Source: Sulfitobacter sediminilitoris (GTDB lineage Bacteria; Pseudomonadota; Alphaproteobacteria; Rhodobacterales; Rhodobacteraceae). Taken from it: DNA of 64,000 nucleotides. Made by a program: the position numbers and the translations under genes. Below, piece after piece: positions 50,790 to 59,076 of the stretch. Position 1 is the first letter of the stretch, and every line of letters starts with the position of its first letter. The stretch spans positions 372,001 to 436,000 of the forward strand of contig NZ_JAABNT010000001.1 in assembly GCF_010667575.1 (NCBI RefSeq), written 5' to 3'. The notes beneath the pieces were generated by a model, which ran no database searches, was not told where the DNA came from, and was given only the letters and a program-made list of their open reading frames with translations.

Positions 50790-51701
50790 ATGTCCCTCAG
50801 ACCCACTTTGGAAACCCGCCGCGCCATCCCGACGCTTGAAGGTGCGGGCGTAAAACTTCACCGCGCCTTTGGTTTTCAGGACCCCAGCGAATTGGATCCT
50901 TTCCTGCTGTTCGATGATTTTCGCAACGAGCGGCCACAGGATTTTGAGAAAGGCTTTCCCTGGCATCCACATCGGGGGATTGAGACGATCACGTATGTGC
51001 TGGAAGGCACTGTCGAGCATGCGGATTCGCTGGGCAACACCGGCACACTAGGCGCAGGCGATGTGCAATGGATGACCGCAGGGCGCGGCATCCTGCATCA
51101 GGAGATGCCGCAGGGCAACGCGCGCGGCCAGATGCACGGCTTCCAGCTTTGGGGCAACCTGCCGTCGGATCAGAAAATGACGGCACCGCGCTATCAGGAC
51201 GTTACCGCCAAGGACATTCCCGAAGTCATTGACGATGACGGCACCAAGGTGCGCGTGATCACCGGTGAGTTCTGGGGGAAAACCGGCCCGGTGGATGGCA
51301 TCGCGGCGGACCCGCAATACCTTGATATCTCGATCCCTGCAGGGGTGAAAAAGACCTTTCGGATCGACACCTATCGGCGCGCCTTTGCGTATGTTTTCCA
51401 GGGCGCCGGTGCCTTCGCCGATGCCTCTGCCCCCACGGGGGTGCTGCTGGAAAAAGAAGTGGCGGGCGAAGAGGTCAATATCCGCGACCTTTCAGGTGAT
51501 CGCACGCTGATCCGCTTTGGCACCGGCGATGAAGTCACCGTTCAGGCAGGACCCGAAGGCATCCGCTTTTTGCTGATCTCCGGTGCGCCCATAGAAGAGC
51601 CTGTGGCATGGCACGGCCCCATCGTGATGAACACCCGCGCCGAGTTGGAGCAGGCCTTTGCGGAGCTGCGAAACGGTACGTTCATCAAGCCTGCGCATTA
51701 A
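50790..51701 (+). CDS. Pirin family protein
   Basis: 303 residues, bicupin. Metal ligands in the N-terminal cupin are visible: PWHPHRGIETITYVLEG (His-x-His) and WMTAGRGILHQEMP (His, Glu). The C-terminal cupin is diverged. Family members can act as quercetin 2,3-dioxygenases or redox-state regulators; no specific role is evident. AAGGAG precedes the ATG; a hairpin follows. Confidence 0.93.
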   Translation: MSLRPTLETRRAIPTLEGAGVKLHRAFGFQDPSELDPFLLFDDFRNERPQDFEKGFPWHPHRGIETITYVLEGTVEHADSLGNTGTLGAGDVQWMTAGRGILHQEMPQGNARGQMHGFQLWGNLPSDQKMTAPRYQDVTAKDIPEVIDDDGTKVRVITGEFWGKTGPVDGIAADPQYLDISIPAGVKKTFRIDTYRRAFAYVFQGAGAFADASAPTGVLLEKEVAGEEVNIRDLSGDRTLIRFGTGDEVTVQAGPEGIRFLLISGAPIEEPVAWHGPIVMNTRAELEQAFAELRNGTFIKPAH

Positions 51702-51707
51702 GTCCGG

Positions 51708-51736
51708 TGGCGTGGGAGGGATTTTTTCCCACGCCA
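51708..51736 (+). terminator. Hairpin terminator after pirin gene
   Basis: Perfect 10-bp stem TGGCGTGGGA / TCCCACGCCA with the T-run in its loop. The trailing sequence TATTCTTC is only weakly T-rich, so efficiency is uncertain. Confidence 0.65.
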
Positions 51737-51770
51737 TATTCTTCAGCCTCATCGTTAACCAATTCACCAC

Positions 51771-51785
51771 TTAACCATCTGTTAA
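51771..51785. promoter_or_regulatory. CtrA-type box upstream of the beta-barrel gene
   Basis: TTAA-CCATCTG-TTAA fits the CtrA full site TTAA-N7-TTAA and contains the half-site TTAACCAT. Another TTAACC lies at 51755-51760. The site is about 95-110 nt upstream of the next start codon. CtrA controls cell-cycle or motility genes in alphaproteobacteria. Assigned by motif match only. Confidence 0.5.
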
Positions 51786-51880
51786 GTTGAAACTTTCCTA
51801 AAAAGCAGCGATCCGTCATCCTCTGTCCCAACAACCGTCGGGGGCCGGTTTGATGACGACACTGCAAAGGAAAGTCTACC

Positions 51881-52624
51881 ATGTACAAAATGCCCCTTCA
51901 GGCCGCCGCCCTCATGTTTATGGGCGCATTACCCGCGATTGCTGACACAGATCTCGGCATTATCGGCGCAGATTTGCGTCTGGGCTATTCGAACCAGATG
52001 ATCGAGGGGGGCTTCGTTTCCGGCACCGTCGATGTGGCGATCACCGATCACCACGGTGCACAGTTCGATCTGCAATACGAAGAGCGCAGCAATGGCGGCA
52101 TCGGACGCCTTGGGACAGTGATCTACATGACCCCGCGAGAAGGGCAGAAGTACGGCCTTTCGCTGATGCTTGCGGACAAGAACGATGCCTCCTCCACCTA
52201 CGGTCAAATAGGGGCAGCAGGGATGTTCGAAATTGCACCCGACTGGAACGTCGAGATGCGGGCAGGCATCGGATTGTCTGCGGACAATGATCTCGATTGG
52301 ATCAGTGCTGGCGGCGGGTTGCACTGGCAGGCCACCAAACAAACCCAATTCTATGGCCATTACGATATCGCGAGTTTTGATGAACAGACCTTCAACGCAA
52401 CCGCGCATGAGGTGACGTTCGGCGTGCAGACCCGGCTTGGCGACAGCCCTGCGGCGCTTTTCGCCAAAGCCTCGCGAGACTGGATGAACGGACGCAACGG
52501 GGCTGATGCGGACACCACGATCCGGGTGGGCGTATCGGTTTCACTGGGCCGGACCGGGAACAATCAGCCATCGTTCCGGGTGTCCGATCCGATGCGTCAG
52601 ATCCTGCGGCGCGGGCTGTACTAG
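51881..52624 (+). CDS. Exported beta-barrel-like protein
   Basis: 247 residues with a signal peptide (KMPLQAAALMFMGALPAIA). The mature part alternates polar and hydrophobic residues in many short strands (for example DVAITDHHGAQFDLQYEERS, HYDIASFDEQTF, TIRVGVSVSLGRTG), suggesting an outer-membrane barrel of about ten or more strands. The C-terminus ends RRGLY rather than the classical Phe. AAAGGAAAG precedes the ATG. Family not recognised; it stands alone behind a CtrA-type box. Confidence 0.7.
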   Translation: MYKMPLQAAALMFMGALPAIADTDLGIIGADLRLGYSNQMIEGGFVSGTVDVAITDHHGAQFDLQYEERSNGGIGRLGTVIYMTPREGQKYGLSLMLADKNDASSTYGQIGAAGMFEIAPDWNVEMRAGIGLSADNDLDWISAGGGLHWQATKQTQFYGHYDIASFDEQTFNATAHEVTFGVQTRLGDSPAALFAKASRDWMNGRNGADADTTIRVGVSVSLGRTGNNQPSFRVSDPMRQILRRGLY

Positions 52625-52757
52625 GATCACATCCGTTGCGAAGTTCCCGGTTGCCAGAACGGCACCCTTACCAAACCTCAACCGGCATTTCATAAAACCC
52701 GGATCGTCGCGACACCGCCGGGGCATGACAACGCCACCGGCACCTATCGGAAAGTGA

Positions 52758-52845
52758 GGCCCCGCAAGGGGCCATAGCTGAACCGTTCAGACGTGCAGGG
52801 AAACCTGTCTCTTATCTCCGAGCCTTGGCGGCGCCGCCCTTTTTT
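52758..52845 (+). other. Two short GC hairpins in the gap between the barrel gene and tetR
   Basis: GGCCCC-GCAA-GGGGCC (52758-52773) is a 6-bp stem with a GNRA loop. GGCG-GCGC-CGCC followed by six T (52827-52845) resembles a weak terminator on the plus strand. The rest of the 288-nt gap (52625-52912) shows nothing else that I can identify. Confidence 0.4.
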
Positions 52846-52912
52846 AAACGGCCACCCTAACAGACATGACAGGGACACACCGCCGCGCGCCCCTCGCGCG
52901 CGGGTGCTGGCG

Positions 52913-53500
52913 CTATTCGGCCCCCACGGCGCGGCGCACCATGTCCCAATATTGCGCGACCACCTGATCCAAGGATAGCCGCCCGCCTGACCGGAACCAG
53001 GTATTCACGCCTGTCAGCATCGCGATAATCGCAAGCGTCATGATCTTGGTGTCCTCAATGGCAAAGACGCCTTGCTTGGCGCCATCCCGCAAGATCGTCT
53101 CAAGCCTGTCTTCGTAGCGCCGTCGCAGCGCTTCGATCTGTGCGAAATTTTCAGGGCTGAGGTTCCGCAACTCCATATAGGCGATGAAAACCTCGTCAGG
53201 CCGATCGGCGTGAAAGCGAATGTGAAACTCAACGAATTGCCGCAACCGCGTCAGGGGGTCCGCTTCCGCACCGAAATCTGCCTGCGCCAGCAGTTCTTCC
53301 AGATGAACGCGCATCAGATCGAACAGCAGCGACTCCTTGTCCGGTGTGTAGTTGTACAGCGCGCCCGCCTGCACACCGACCTCGGCTGCAATCGCACGCA
53401 TCGACACCGCCGCATAGCCTTTTTGCGCAAACAGGCGCAGCGCCGCCTGCCGCACCCGTGGGCCGGTGATCCCGGCGTGTGAACCCGTCGTCCGTGCCAT
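52913..53500 (-). CDS. TetR family transcriptional regulator
   Basis: 195 residues. The N-terminal HTH contains RQAALRLFAQKGYAAVSMRA then EVGVQAGALYNYTPDKESLL, and the all-alpha ligand domain has FHADRPDEVFIAYMELRNLS and a TetR_C_33/KstR-type look. AcrR/KstR-like regulators of this shape often control fatty-acid or xenobiotic genes. It is divergent from a small lipoprotein gene, with a dyad operator in between. The start at 53500 (MARTTGSHAG) is preferred; longer frames have no support. Confidence 0.9.
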   Translation of the reverse strand: MARTTGSHAGITGPRVRQAALRLFAQKGYAAVSMRAIAAEVGVQAGALYNYTPDKESLLFDLMRVHLEELLAQADFGAEADPLTRLRQFVEFHIRFHADRPDEVFIAYMELRNLSPENFAQIEALRRRYEDRLETILRDGAKQGVFAIEDTKIMTLAIIAMLTGVNTWFRSGGRLSLDQVVAQYWDMVRRAVGAE

Positions 53501-53515
53501 GAAAAGCATGATTAA

Positions 53516-53529
53516 TGAACACCCGTTCA
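53516..53529. promoter_or_regulatory. Dyad operator between tetR and the lipoprotein gene
   Basis: TGAAC-ACCC-GTTCA, a perfect 5-bp dyad 16-29 nt upstream of the tetR ATG. TGAAC/GTTCA half-sites are typical for TetR-family operators, so autorepression is likely, perhaps with effect on the divergent gene. Confidence 0.6.
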
Positions 53530-53578
53530 AAAGCAATGCCCGCTTGCGCGATGCCCTGTGCTGGTGCAGGAATGTCCC

Positions 53579-53866
53579 ATGAAACGCACGTTGGCCACTC
53601 TCTGTCTTACTGCCCTTTGCGCAGGCTGCACGCAGTTTCCGGAGTTGGATTTCACCCAGACAGCAGCGCTTGAGGCAGCTGAATACCCAGGGCTTGTGCC
53701 CATTGAACCGATCATTGCCGGGGTCGATCAATCCGGCCCCGACCCCATCGCTGAACAGACCAATATGGATGCACGCCTTGCGGGTTTGCGCGCGCGCGCC
53801 GACCGGCTGCGGGGCGGCGTACTGAGTGCGGCGGAAAAGAAGCGTCTTGAAGAAGGGCTGAGATAG
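53579..53866 (+). CDS. Small lipoprotein
   Basis: 95 residues. Signal peptide KRTLATLCLTALCAGC with a lipobox-like LCAGC (Cys17 the likely lipidation site, although Cys stands at -3 instead of Leu). The mature part is helical at the end: DARLAGLRARADRLRGGVLS, ending EKKRLEEGLR. Similar short lipoproteins recur in Rhodobacteraceae upstream of hom, as I recall; function unknown. Confidence 0.72.
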   Translation: MKRTLATLCLTALCAGCTQFPELDFTQTAALEAAEYPGLVPIEPIIAGVDQSGPDPIAEQTNMDARLAGLRARADRLRGGVLSAAEKKRLEEGLR

Positions 53867-53939
53867 CCAAAGCCGCGTTGCATGGGGGCGCGGAACCCGC
53901 TACATCGCGGCTCAAACGCGTGACGCAAAGGAGCCTCCC

Positions 53940-55226
53940 ATGTCTGATCCCCTTCGCCTTGGTATCGCTGGCTTGGGCACAGTGGGTGTCGGTGTCGTCC
54001 GCATCATCCGCCAACAGGCCGCGCTCTTGGAAGCCCGGACAGGGCGCAAGATCATCATTTCTGCCGTCTCGGCTCGCTCGAAAGGGCGCGACCGCGGCGT
54101 ATCCCTGTCAGACTATGGCTGGGAGGACGATCCGATTGCGCTGGCCACGCGCGACGATGTGGATGTTTTTGTCGAGTTGATGGGCGGCGAAGACGGCCCC
54201 GCAAAGGCGGCGACCGAAGCCGCCCTGAAAGCGGGCAAGGATGTCGTAACGGCCAACAAGGCGATGCTGGCGATAAACGGTCAGGCGCTGGCGGAACTGG
54301 CCGAGGCAGAAGGCCGCGTCATCCGCTACGAGGCCGCGGTCGCCGGGGGCATCCCGGTAATCAAGGCATTGATGGAAGGGCTGGCGGGGAACGAGATCAC
54401 CCGCGTGATGGGCGTCATGAACGGCTCGTGCAACTATATCCTGACGCGCATGGAGAACTCCGGCAAAACCTATCAGGAAATCTTCGCCGAAGCTGACGGC
54501 CTGGGCTATCTGGAGGCGGATCCACAGCTTGACGTGGGCGGCATTGATGCGGCGCACAAGTTGGCGATCCTCAGCGCCATCGCCTTTGGATCGAAGGTTG
54601 ATTTCGATGGGATCCAGCTTGAGGGGATCGAACGGGTCAGCATTGAAGACATCCGCGCCGCCGCCGACATGGGCTACAAGATCAAACTGCTTGGTGTTGC
54701 GCAGAAAACCGGTCGTGGGCTGGAACAGCGGATGCAGCCCTGCCTTGTGCCTGATACGTCGCCGCTGGGTCAGTTGGACGGCGGCACCAATATGGTTGTC
54801 CTCGAAGGCGATGCGGTGGGCCAGATCGTGCTGCGCGGTGCCGGAGCAGGCGAAGGCCCGACGGCTTCTGCGGTGATGGCCGACATTTGCGATATCGCAC
54901 GTGGCGTGCGCGGCCCGGTCTTTGGCCAGCCCGCAACCAGCCTTGCCACGTCGAAAGCGGCACAATCCCAATTGCCGGCCCCCTATTATCTGCGCATGGC
55001 TCTGGTCGACAAGCCCGGTGCCCTGGCCAAGATCGCCACCGTTCTGGGTGAAGCCGGGGTCAGCATCTACCGCATGCGCCAGTACGAACACGAGGACAGC
55101 TCGGCCCCTGTCCTGATCGTTACCCACAAGACGACCCATGCCGCCCTGCAGGACGCCCTGTCAAACATGGACAGCACTTGCGTCATGGCGGGCGCACCCG
55201 TGGCACTGCGGATCGAAGAGGGCTGA
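53940..55226 (+). CDS. hom: Homoserine dehydrogenase
   Basis: 428 residues. NAD(P) Rossmann domain GIAGLGTVGVGVVRIIRQQA, catalytic region with TANKAMLAINGQ and NGSCNYILTRME, DPQLDVGGIDAAHKLAIL, and a C-terminal ACT domain (about 350-428) for feedback by threonine. It makes homoserine, the precursor of methionine (metZ in this window) and threonine. AAAGGAG precedes the ATG. An AGCCGCG/CGCGGCT inverted pair lies in the leader (53871-53912) but matches no known leader I recognise. Confidence 0.97.
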   Translation: MSDPLRLGIAGLGTVGVGVVRIIRQQAALLEARTGRKIIISAVSARSKGRDRGVSLSDYGWEDDPIALATRDDVDVFVELMGGEDGPAKAATEAALKAGKDVVTANKAMLAINGQALAELAEAEGRVIRYEAAVAGGIPVIKALMEGLAGNEITRVMGVMNGSCNYILTRMENSGKTYQEIFAEADGLGYLEADPQLDVGGIDAAHKLAILSAIAFGSKVDFDGIQLEGIERVSIEDIRAAADMGYKIKLLGVAQKTGRGLEQRMQPCLVPDTSPLGQLDGGTNMVVLEGDAVGQIVLRGAGAGEGPTASAVMADICDIARGVRGPVFGQPATSLATSKAAQSQLPAPYYLRMALVDKPGALAKIATVLGEAGVSIYRMRQYEHEDSSAPVLIVTHKTTHAALQDALSNMDSTCVMAGAPVALRIEEG

Positions 55227-55919
55227 ATGGACTGGTTCGCGCCGGTCGACATCTACTGCGAACGCACGGACAGCCGGTTGTGGTCCGAGCCGCTGAACGC
55301 AGTGTCCAATCTTGCTTTCATCCTGGCCGCGCTTTGGGGCGCATTCGAGGCGCGAAAACGCGGAATAACGCGCTTTTCAGTGTGGCTGTTGATCGGGCTC
55401 GCCTTCTGCATTGGGGTCGGGTCATTCCTGTTTCACACCTTTGCGACCGTATGGGCAAGCTTTGCGGACACCGTTCCGATCTGGACCTTTGTGGCAGCTT
55501 ATGCCCTGATTTCCATGGCCCTCATCGGGGGCGCACCTCCCCGGCGCATTGCCGTCATCGTAATTGTTGCCGTTGCTCTTGTGACCGTGCTGTGGCTTGC
55601 CAACGATAGCCCGGACACCTCAGCGCCCGCCGCACCGGAACCAAGCCGGTTCAACGGATCGGAGCAATACCTGCCTGCGGTCATCGCCATGCTGATTTTC
55701 ACGGCCGTCACCCACCTGCGCGCCCATCCGATCCGCTGGTGGTTCACCGCCGCAACTGTGACCTTTTTCATCTCCCTCACCCTGCGGACCTTTGACATGG
55801 CCCTTTGCGATGTCTGGCCCTATGGTACTCACGTCTTTTGGCATCTGCTGAACGGCTCCATGATCGCCCTGTTGCTGCAGGCGCTCATCCGACAAATAAC
55901 AAGGACGACTGCCCCATGA
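55227..55919 (+). CDS. Ceramidase-family (CREST) membrane hydrolase
   Basis: 230 residues with about seven TM helices. The CREST signatures are visible: CER with SEPLNAVSNLAFI, GVGSFLFHTFAT (Ser and His) and a late THVFWHLLNG with paired His. Asp in FADTVP completes the likely Zn site. It starts directly after the hom stop and overlaps glpX by 4 nt, so it is embedded in a core operon. Its lipid substrate in bacteria is unknown. Confidence 0.85.
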   Translation: MDWFAPVDIYCERTDSRLWSEPLNAVSNLAFILAALWGAFEARKRGITRFSVWLLIGLAFCIGVGSFLFHTFATVWASFADTVPIWTFVAAYALISMALIGGAPPRRIAVIVIVAVALVTVLWLANDSPDTSAPAAPEPSRFNGSEQYLPAVIAMLIFTAVTHLRAHPIRWWFTAATVTFFISLTLRTFDMALCDVWPYGTHVFWHLLNGSMIALLLQALIRQITRTTAP

Positions 55920-56878
55920 CCGCTTCCGCCGATTTCCAAGACCGCATGCTTTCGCTGGGCCTCGCCCGCGTGTCAGAGGCTGCGGCCCTCGCTTCTGCCA
56001 AACTCGTCGGCAAGGGCGATGAGAAAGCCGCCGATCAGGCTGCCGTGAACGCAATGCGCGAGCAGCTTAACATGCTGGATATCGCCGGTGTCGTGGTGAT
56101 CGGCGAAGGCGAGCGGGATGAGGCACCGATGCTCTTTATTGGCGAAGAAGTGGGCACCGGCAATGGCCCCGGAGTGGACATCGCGCTTGATCCGCTGGAA
56201 GGGACGACGCTGACCGCCAAGGACATGCCGAACGCCCTGACCGTCATTGCAATGGGCCCGCGCGGATCAATGCTGCATGCGCCCGACACGTATATGGACA
56301 AGCTGGCCATCGGGCCAGGATATGAAGCCGATGTCGTGACGCTGGACATGACCCCCGGCGAACGTGTTGACGCGCTGGCTAAGGCGAAGGGTTGTGCGCC
56401 TGCTGACATCACCGTCTGTATTCTCGAACGCCCCCGCCACGAAGCCATGATCGCCGAGGTGCGCGCCAAGGGCGCAGCGATCCGCCTGATCACGGATGGT
56501 GACGTGGCTGGCGTCATGCATTGCGCGGACCCGGATACCGGCATCGACATGTACATGGGTGCGGGTGGTGCGCCCGAGGGCGTGTTGGCAGCCGCAGCTC
56601 TGAAATGCATGGGCGGGCAGATGTACGGGCGTCTTCTGTTCCGCAACGACGACGAACGCGGTCGCGCCAGCAAGGCGGGCATCACCGATTTCGACCGCAT
56701 CTACACCCGCGACGAGATGGTGACCGAAGACGTCATATTTGCCGCCACCGGCGTGACCAGCGGCAACATCCTGCCCGGCGTTCGCCGCGAACCCGGCTGG
56801 ATGACCACCGAAACCCTGATCATGCGCTCCAAGACCGGCTCCGTACGGCGGATCAACTACCGCACACCGGTGGAGTGA
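55916..56878 (+). CDS. glpX: Fructose-1,6-bisphosphatase, class II
   Basis: 320 residues. The metal/substrate loop DIALDPLEGTTLTAKDMPNA, GEGERDEAPMLFIGEEVG, the GYEADVVTLD segment and LITDGDVAGVM are all GlpX landmarks. Catalyses F-1,6-BP to F-6-P in gluconeogenesis. ATG overlaps the ceramidase stop (ATGA); its own stop is followed 38 nt later by recJ. Confidence 0.96.
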   Translation: MTASADFQDRMLSLGLARVSEAAALASAKLVGKGDEKAADQAAVNAMREQLNMLDIAGVVVIGEGERDEAPMLFIGEEVGTGNGPGVDIALDPLEGTTLTAKDMPNALTVIAMGPRGSMLHAPDTYMDKLAIGPGYEADVVTLDMTPGERVDALAKAKGCAPADITVCILERPRHEAMIAEVRAKGAAIRLITDGDVAGVMHCADPDTGIDMYMGAGGAPEGVLAAAALKCMGGQMYGRLLFRNDDERGRASKAGITDFDRIYTRDEMVTEDVIFAATGVTSGNILPGVRREPGWMTTETLIMRSKTGSVRRINYRTPVE

Positions 56879-56916
56879 TCGACGCAAAAGCCACAACGGA
56901 ACAAAGGGACAGGGCT

Positions 56917-58656
56917 GTGTCTTTCCTCGGCGTTGAAACATCGCTGACCGGTCGGCGCTGGGTCGGCCCCGGCGTTGAGGTTGAACGCGCGGCGGAATTG
57001 CTGGTGCAACGGACCTCCCTGCCCTCTGCGGTTTGTCAGGTGCTGGCCCGGCGCAACGTGGCACCGGAAGACGCCGAAAGTTTCCTTGCGCCAGCGTTGC
57101 GCGATCTGCTGCCTGATCCAAGATCCCTGAAGGACATGGAGAAAGCGGCGGCGCGTTTTCTGACCGCCGTGGAACAACGCCAGCGCATTGCCGTCTTTGC
57201 TGACTATGACGTCGATGGCGGCAGCTCAGCCGCACTCTTGTTGATCTGGCTGCGCGACATGGGGTGCAAGGCGACCCTCTATGTCCCTGATCGCATCGAC
57301 GAAGGATACGGACCCAACGATGAGGCGATGGCGGCCCTCGCAGCCCAGCACGACCTTATCATCTGTGTCGATTGCGGCACCCTCTCGCATGGCCCCATAG
57401 CGGCGGCCAAGGGTGCAGATGTGATCGTGCTTGACCACCACCTTGGGGGCGAGACCCTGCCCGACGCATTGGCTATCGTGAACCCGAACCGGCAGGACGA
57501 GGACGGGGCCTGCGCCCATCTTTGCGCCGCTGCCGTCGTGTTCCTGATGTTGGTCGAAGCAGGCCGACAACTGCGCGACGCGGCGCGCAAGGGACCCGAC
57601 CTGATGGCAATGCTTGATCTGGTCGCCCTCGCCACCGTGGCCGATGTGGCCCCTCTGATCGGCGTGAACCGCGCCTTTGTCCGGCAGGGTCTGCGCGTCA
57701 TGGCCCGGCGCGAACGCCCCGGTCTGACCGCCCTTGCTGACGTCGCGCGGATGGAGACGGCGCCCACCGCCTATCACCTTGGCTACCTCTTGGGGCCGCG
57801 CATCAATGCGGGCGGACGGATCGGACAGGCGGACCTTGGTGCGCGATTGCTGGCCTCGAACGATCCGCATGAAACGGCGGCGCTGGCCGAACGGCTTGAT
57901 AAGCTGAACACCGAACGCCGCGAGGTTGAAGCCGCCGTGCGCGCAGCAGCACTGGATCAGGCTGAGGAGCGCGGCTTTGATGCACCGCTGGTCTGGGCCG
58001 TCGGTCCCGGCTGGCACCCCGGCGTCGTGGGCATTGTCGCCTCTCGCCTGAAAGAGGCCTCGAACCGCCCATCGATCGTCATCGGGGTCGAAGATGGCAT
58101 CGGCAAAGGCTCTGGCCGGTCCGTCAGTGGCATCGACCTGGGTGCGCCGATCCAGCGGCTGGCAGCCGAAGGCCTGCTGATCAAGGGGGGCGGTCACAAG
58201 ATGGCGGCGGGCCTGACCGTGGCCGAGCACAAGATCGAACCGGCGATGGCGCGTCTTGGCGAATTGCTCGCCAAGCAGGGCGCCCATCTGGGCGGGCCAG
58301 CCGACCTTAATGTCACCGGCCTGCTGATGCCCGGTGCGGCGACGGTTGAGCTCGCGGAGATGGTTGAGCAAGCAGGCCCCTTTGGTGCCTCGGCCCCTGC
58401 CCCACGCTATGTCTTTGCTGACATGCAGATCCTCTTTGCCAAGCGTGTCGGACAAAGCCACCTCAAGATCAGCTTTGGCGACGGTCTGGGCGGCAAAATG
58501 GATGCCATCGCGTTTGGTGCTTTTGACGGTCCGATGGGCCCCGCATTGGAGGCACACGGCGGCGCACGCTTTCATTTGGCAGGAAAGCTGGACATCAACA
58601 CGTGGCGCGGACGGCAATCGGTCCAGCTGCGCCTTGAGGATGCCGCACCCGCCTGA
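56917..58656 (+). CDS. recJ: Single-stranded-DNA-specific exonuclease RecJ
   Basis: 579 residues of the DHH superfamily. Motifs: FADYDVDGGSSAALL, ICVDCGT, VIVLDHHLGG (DHH), GPRINAGGRIG and the C-terminal GGGHKMAAGLTV DHHA1 loop, then an OB domain. It degrades 5' single-stranded ends in repair. The start is GTG at 56917 (reads SFLGVETSLTGRRW) with AAAGG 9 nt upstream; another GTG at 56875 overlaps the glpX stop and adds 14 residues. Confidence 0.94.
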   Translation: MSFLGVETSLTGRRWVGPGVEVERAAELLVQRTSLPSAVCQVLARRNVAPEDAESFLAPALRDLLPDPRSLKDMEKAAARFLTAVEQRQRIAVFADYDVDGGSSAALLLIWLRDMGCKATLYVPDRIDEGYGPNDEAMAALAAQHDLIICVDCGTLSHGPIAAAKGADVIVLDHHLGGETLPDALAIVNPNRQDEDGACAHLCAAAVVFLMLVEAGRQLRDAARKGPDLMAMLDLVALATVADVAPLIGVNRAFVRQGLRVMARRERPGLTALADVARMETAPTAYHLGYLLGPRINAGGRIGQADLGARLLASNDPHETAALAERLDKLNTERREVEAAVRAAALDQAEERGFDAPLVWAVGPGWHPGVVGIVASRLKEASNRPSIVIGVEDGIGKGSGRSVSGIDLGAPIQRLAAEGLLIKGGGHKMAAGLTVAEHKIEPAMARLGELLAKQGAHLGGPADLNVTGLLMPGAATVELAEMVEQAGPFGASAPAPRYVFADMQILFAKRVGQSHLKISFGDGLGGKMDAIAFGAFDGPMGPALEAHGGARFHLAGKLDINTWRGRQSVQLRLEDAAPA

Positions 58657-58732
58657 GCTTTTTTGTGAGATAGGCGTGAAATTTCCCTTGCACGCGCTGC
58701 GGGGTTTCCGTAATGAACCGCTCACGACCAGT

Positions 58733-58807
58733 GGCCCGTTCGTCTATCGGTTAGGACGCCAGGTTTTCAACCTGGAAAGAGGGGTTCGATTCCCCTACGG
58801 GCTGCCA
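58733..58807 (+). tRNA. tRNA-Glu (anticodon TTC)
   Basis: 75 nt with encoded CCA. Acceptor arms GGCCCGT / ACGGGCT (first pair G-U), D arm GTCTATCGGTTAGGAC, anticodon arm CCAGG-TTTTCAA-CCTGG with TTC in the centre, and T arm GGGGTTCGATTCCCC. All four helices form. It lies 76 nt after recJ. Confidence 0.97.
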
Positions 58808-59045
58808 CTTCCCCTTCTCCGAAAAGAATGTAAGACACCCTAGAACGGATGGGTATCTGGTTGGGCCGGGATCAGCGAATGCGTTGAACGCATCGCAAAA
58901 AATCCAGAGTTCTTGCATTGCAGCCACCTCACGCAGGATCAATGGCGCGGCCCGCACGTGGCCGTCACGAATCCATCAAACAGTGGCCTAATCCTTCTCG
59001 TCTGCGGCGCCATAAAATCTTGCGGTTTGCACATTCTTCATTCAT

Positions 59046-59061
59046 ATTCAAATTTAAGAAT
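59046..59061. promoter_or_regulatory. ATTC-N8-GAAT box, SqrR/BigR-type persulfide-sensor operator
   Basis: ATTC-AAATTTAA-GAAT is an exact match to the palindromic site known for the ArsR-family sulfur sensors SqrR, BigR and SoxR-type. It lies 15-30 nt before the start of the MBL/YeeE operon, inside a clearly AT-rich patch. No ArsR gene is seen in the window. Functional assignment is by motif and gene context. Confidence 0.65.
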
Positions 59062-59076
59062 TTATAGGAGAACACC

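Noticed and set aside
53871..53912. Inverted pair AGCCGCG / CGCGGCT in the hom leader as a riboswitch
   Set aside because: No match to a known SAM, threonine or other leader; no conserved core blocks and no T-tract. Kept only as a remark.
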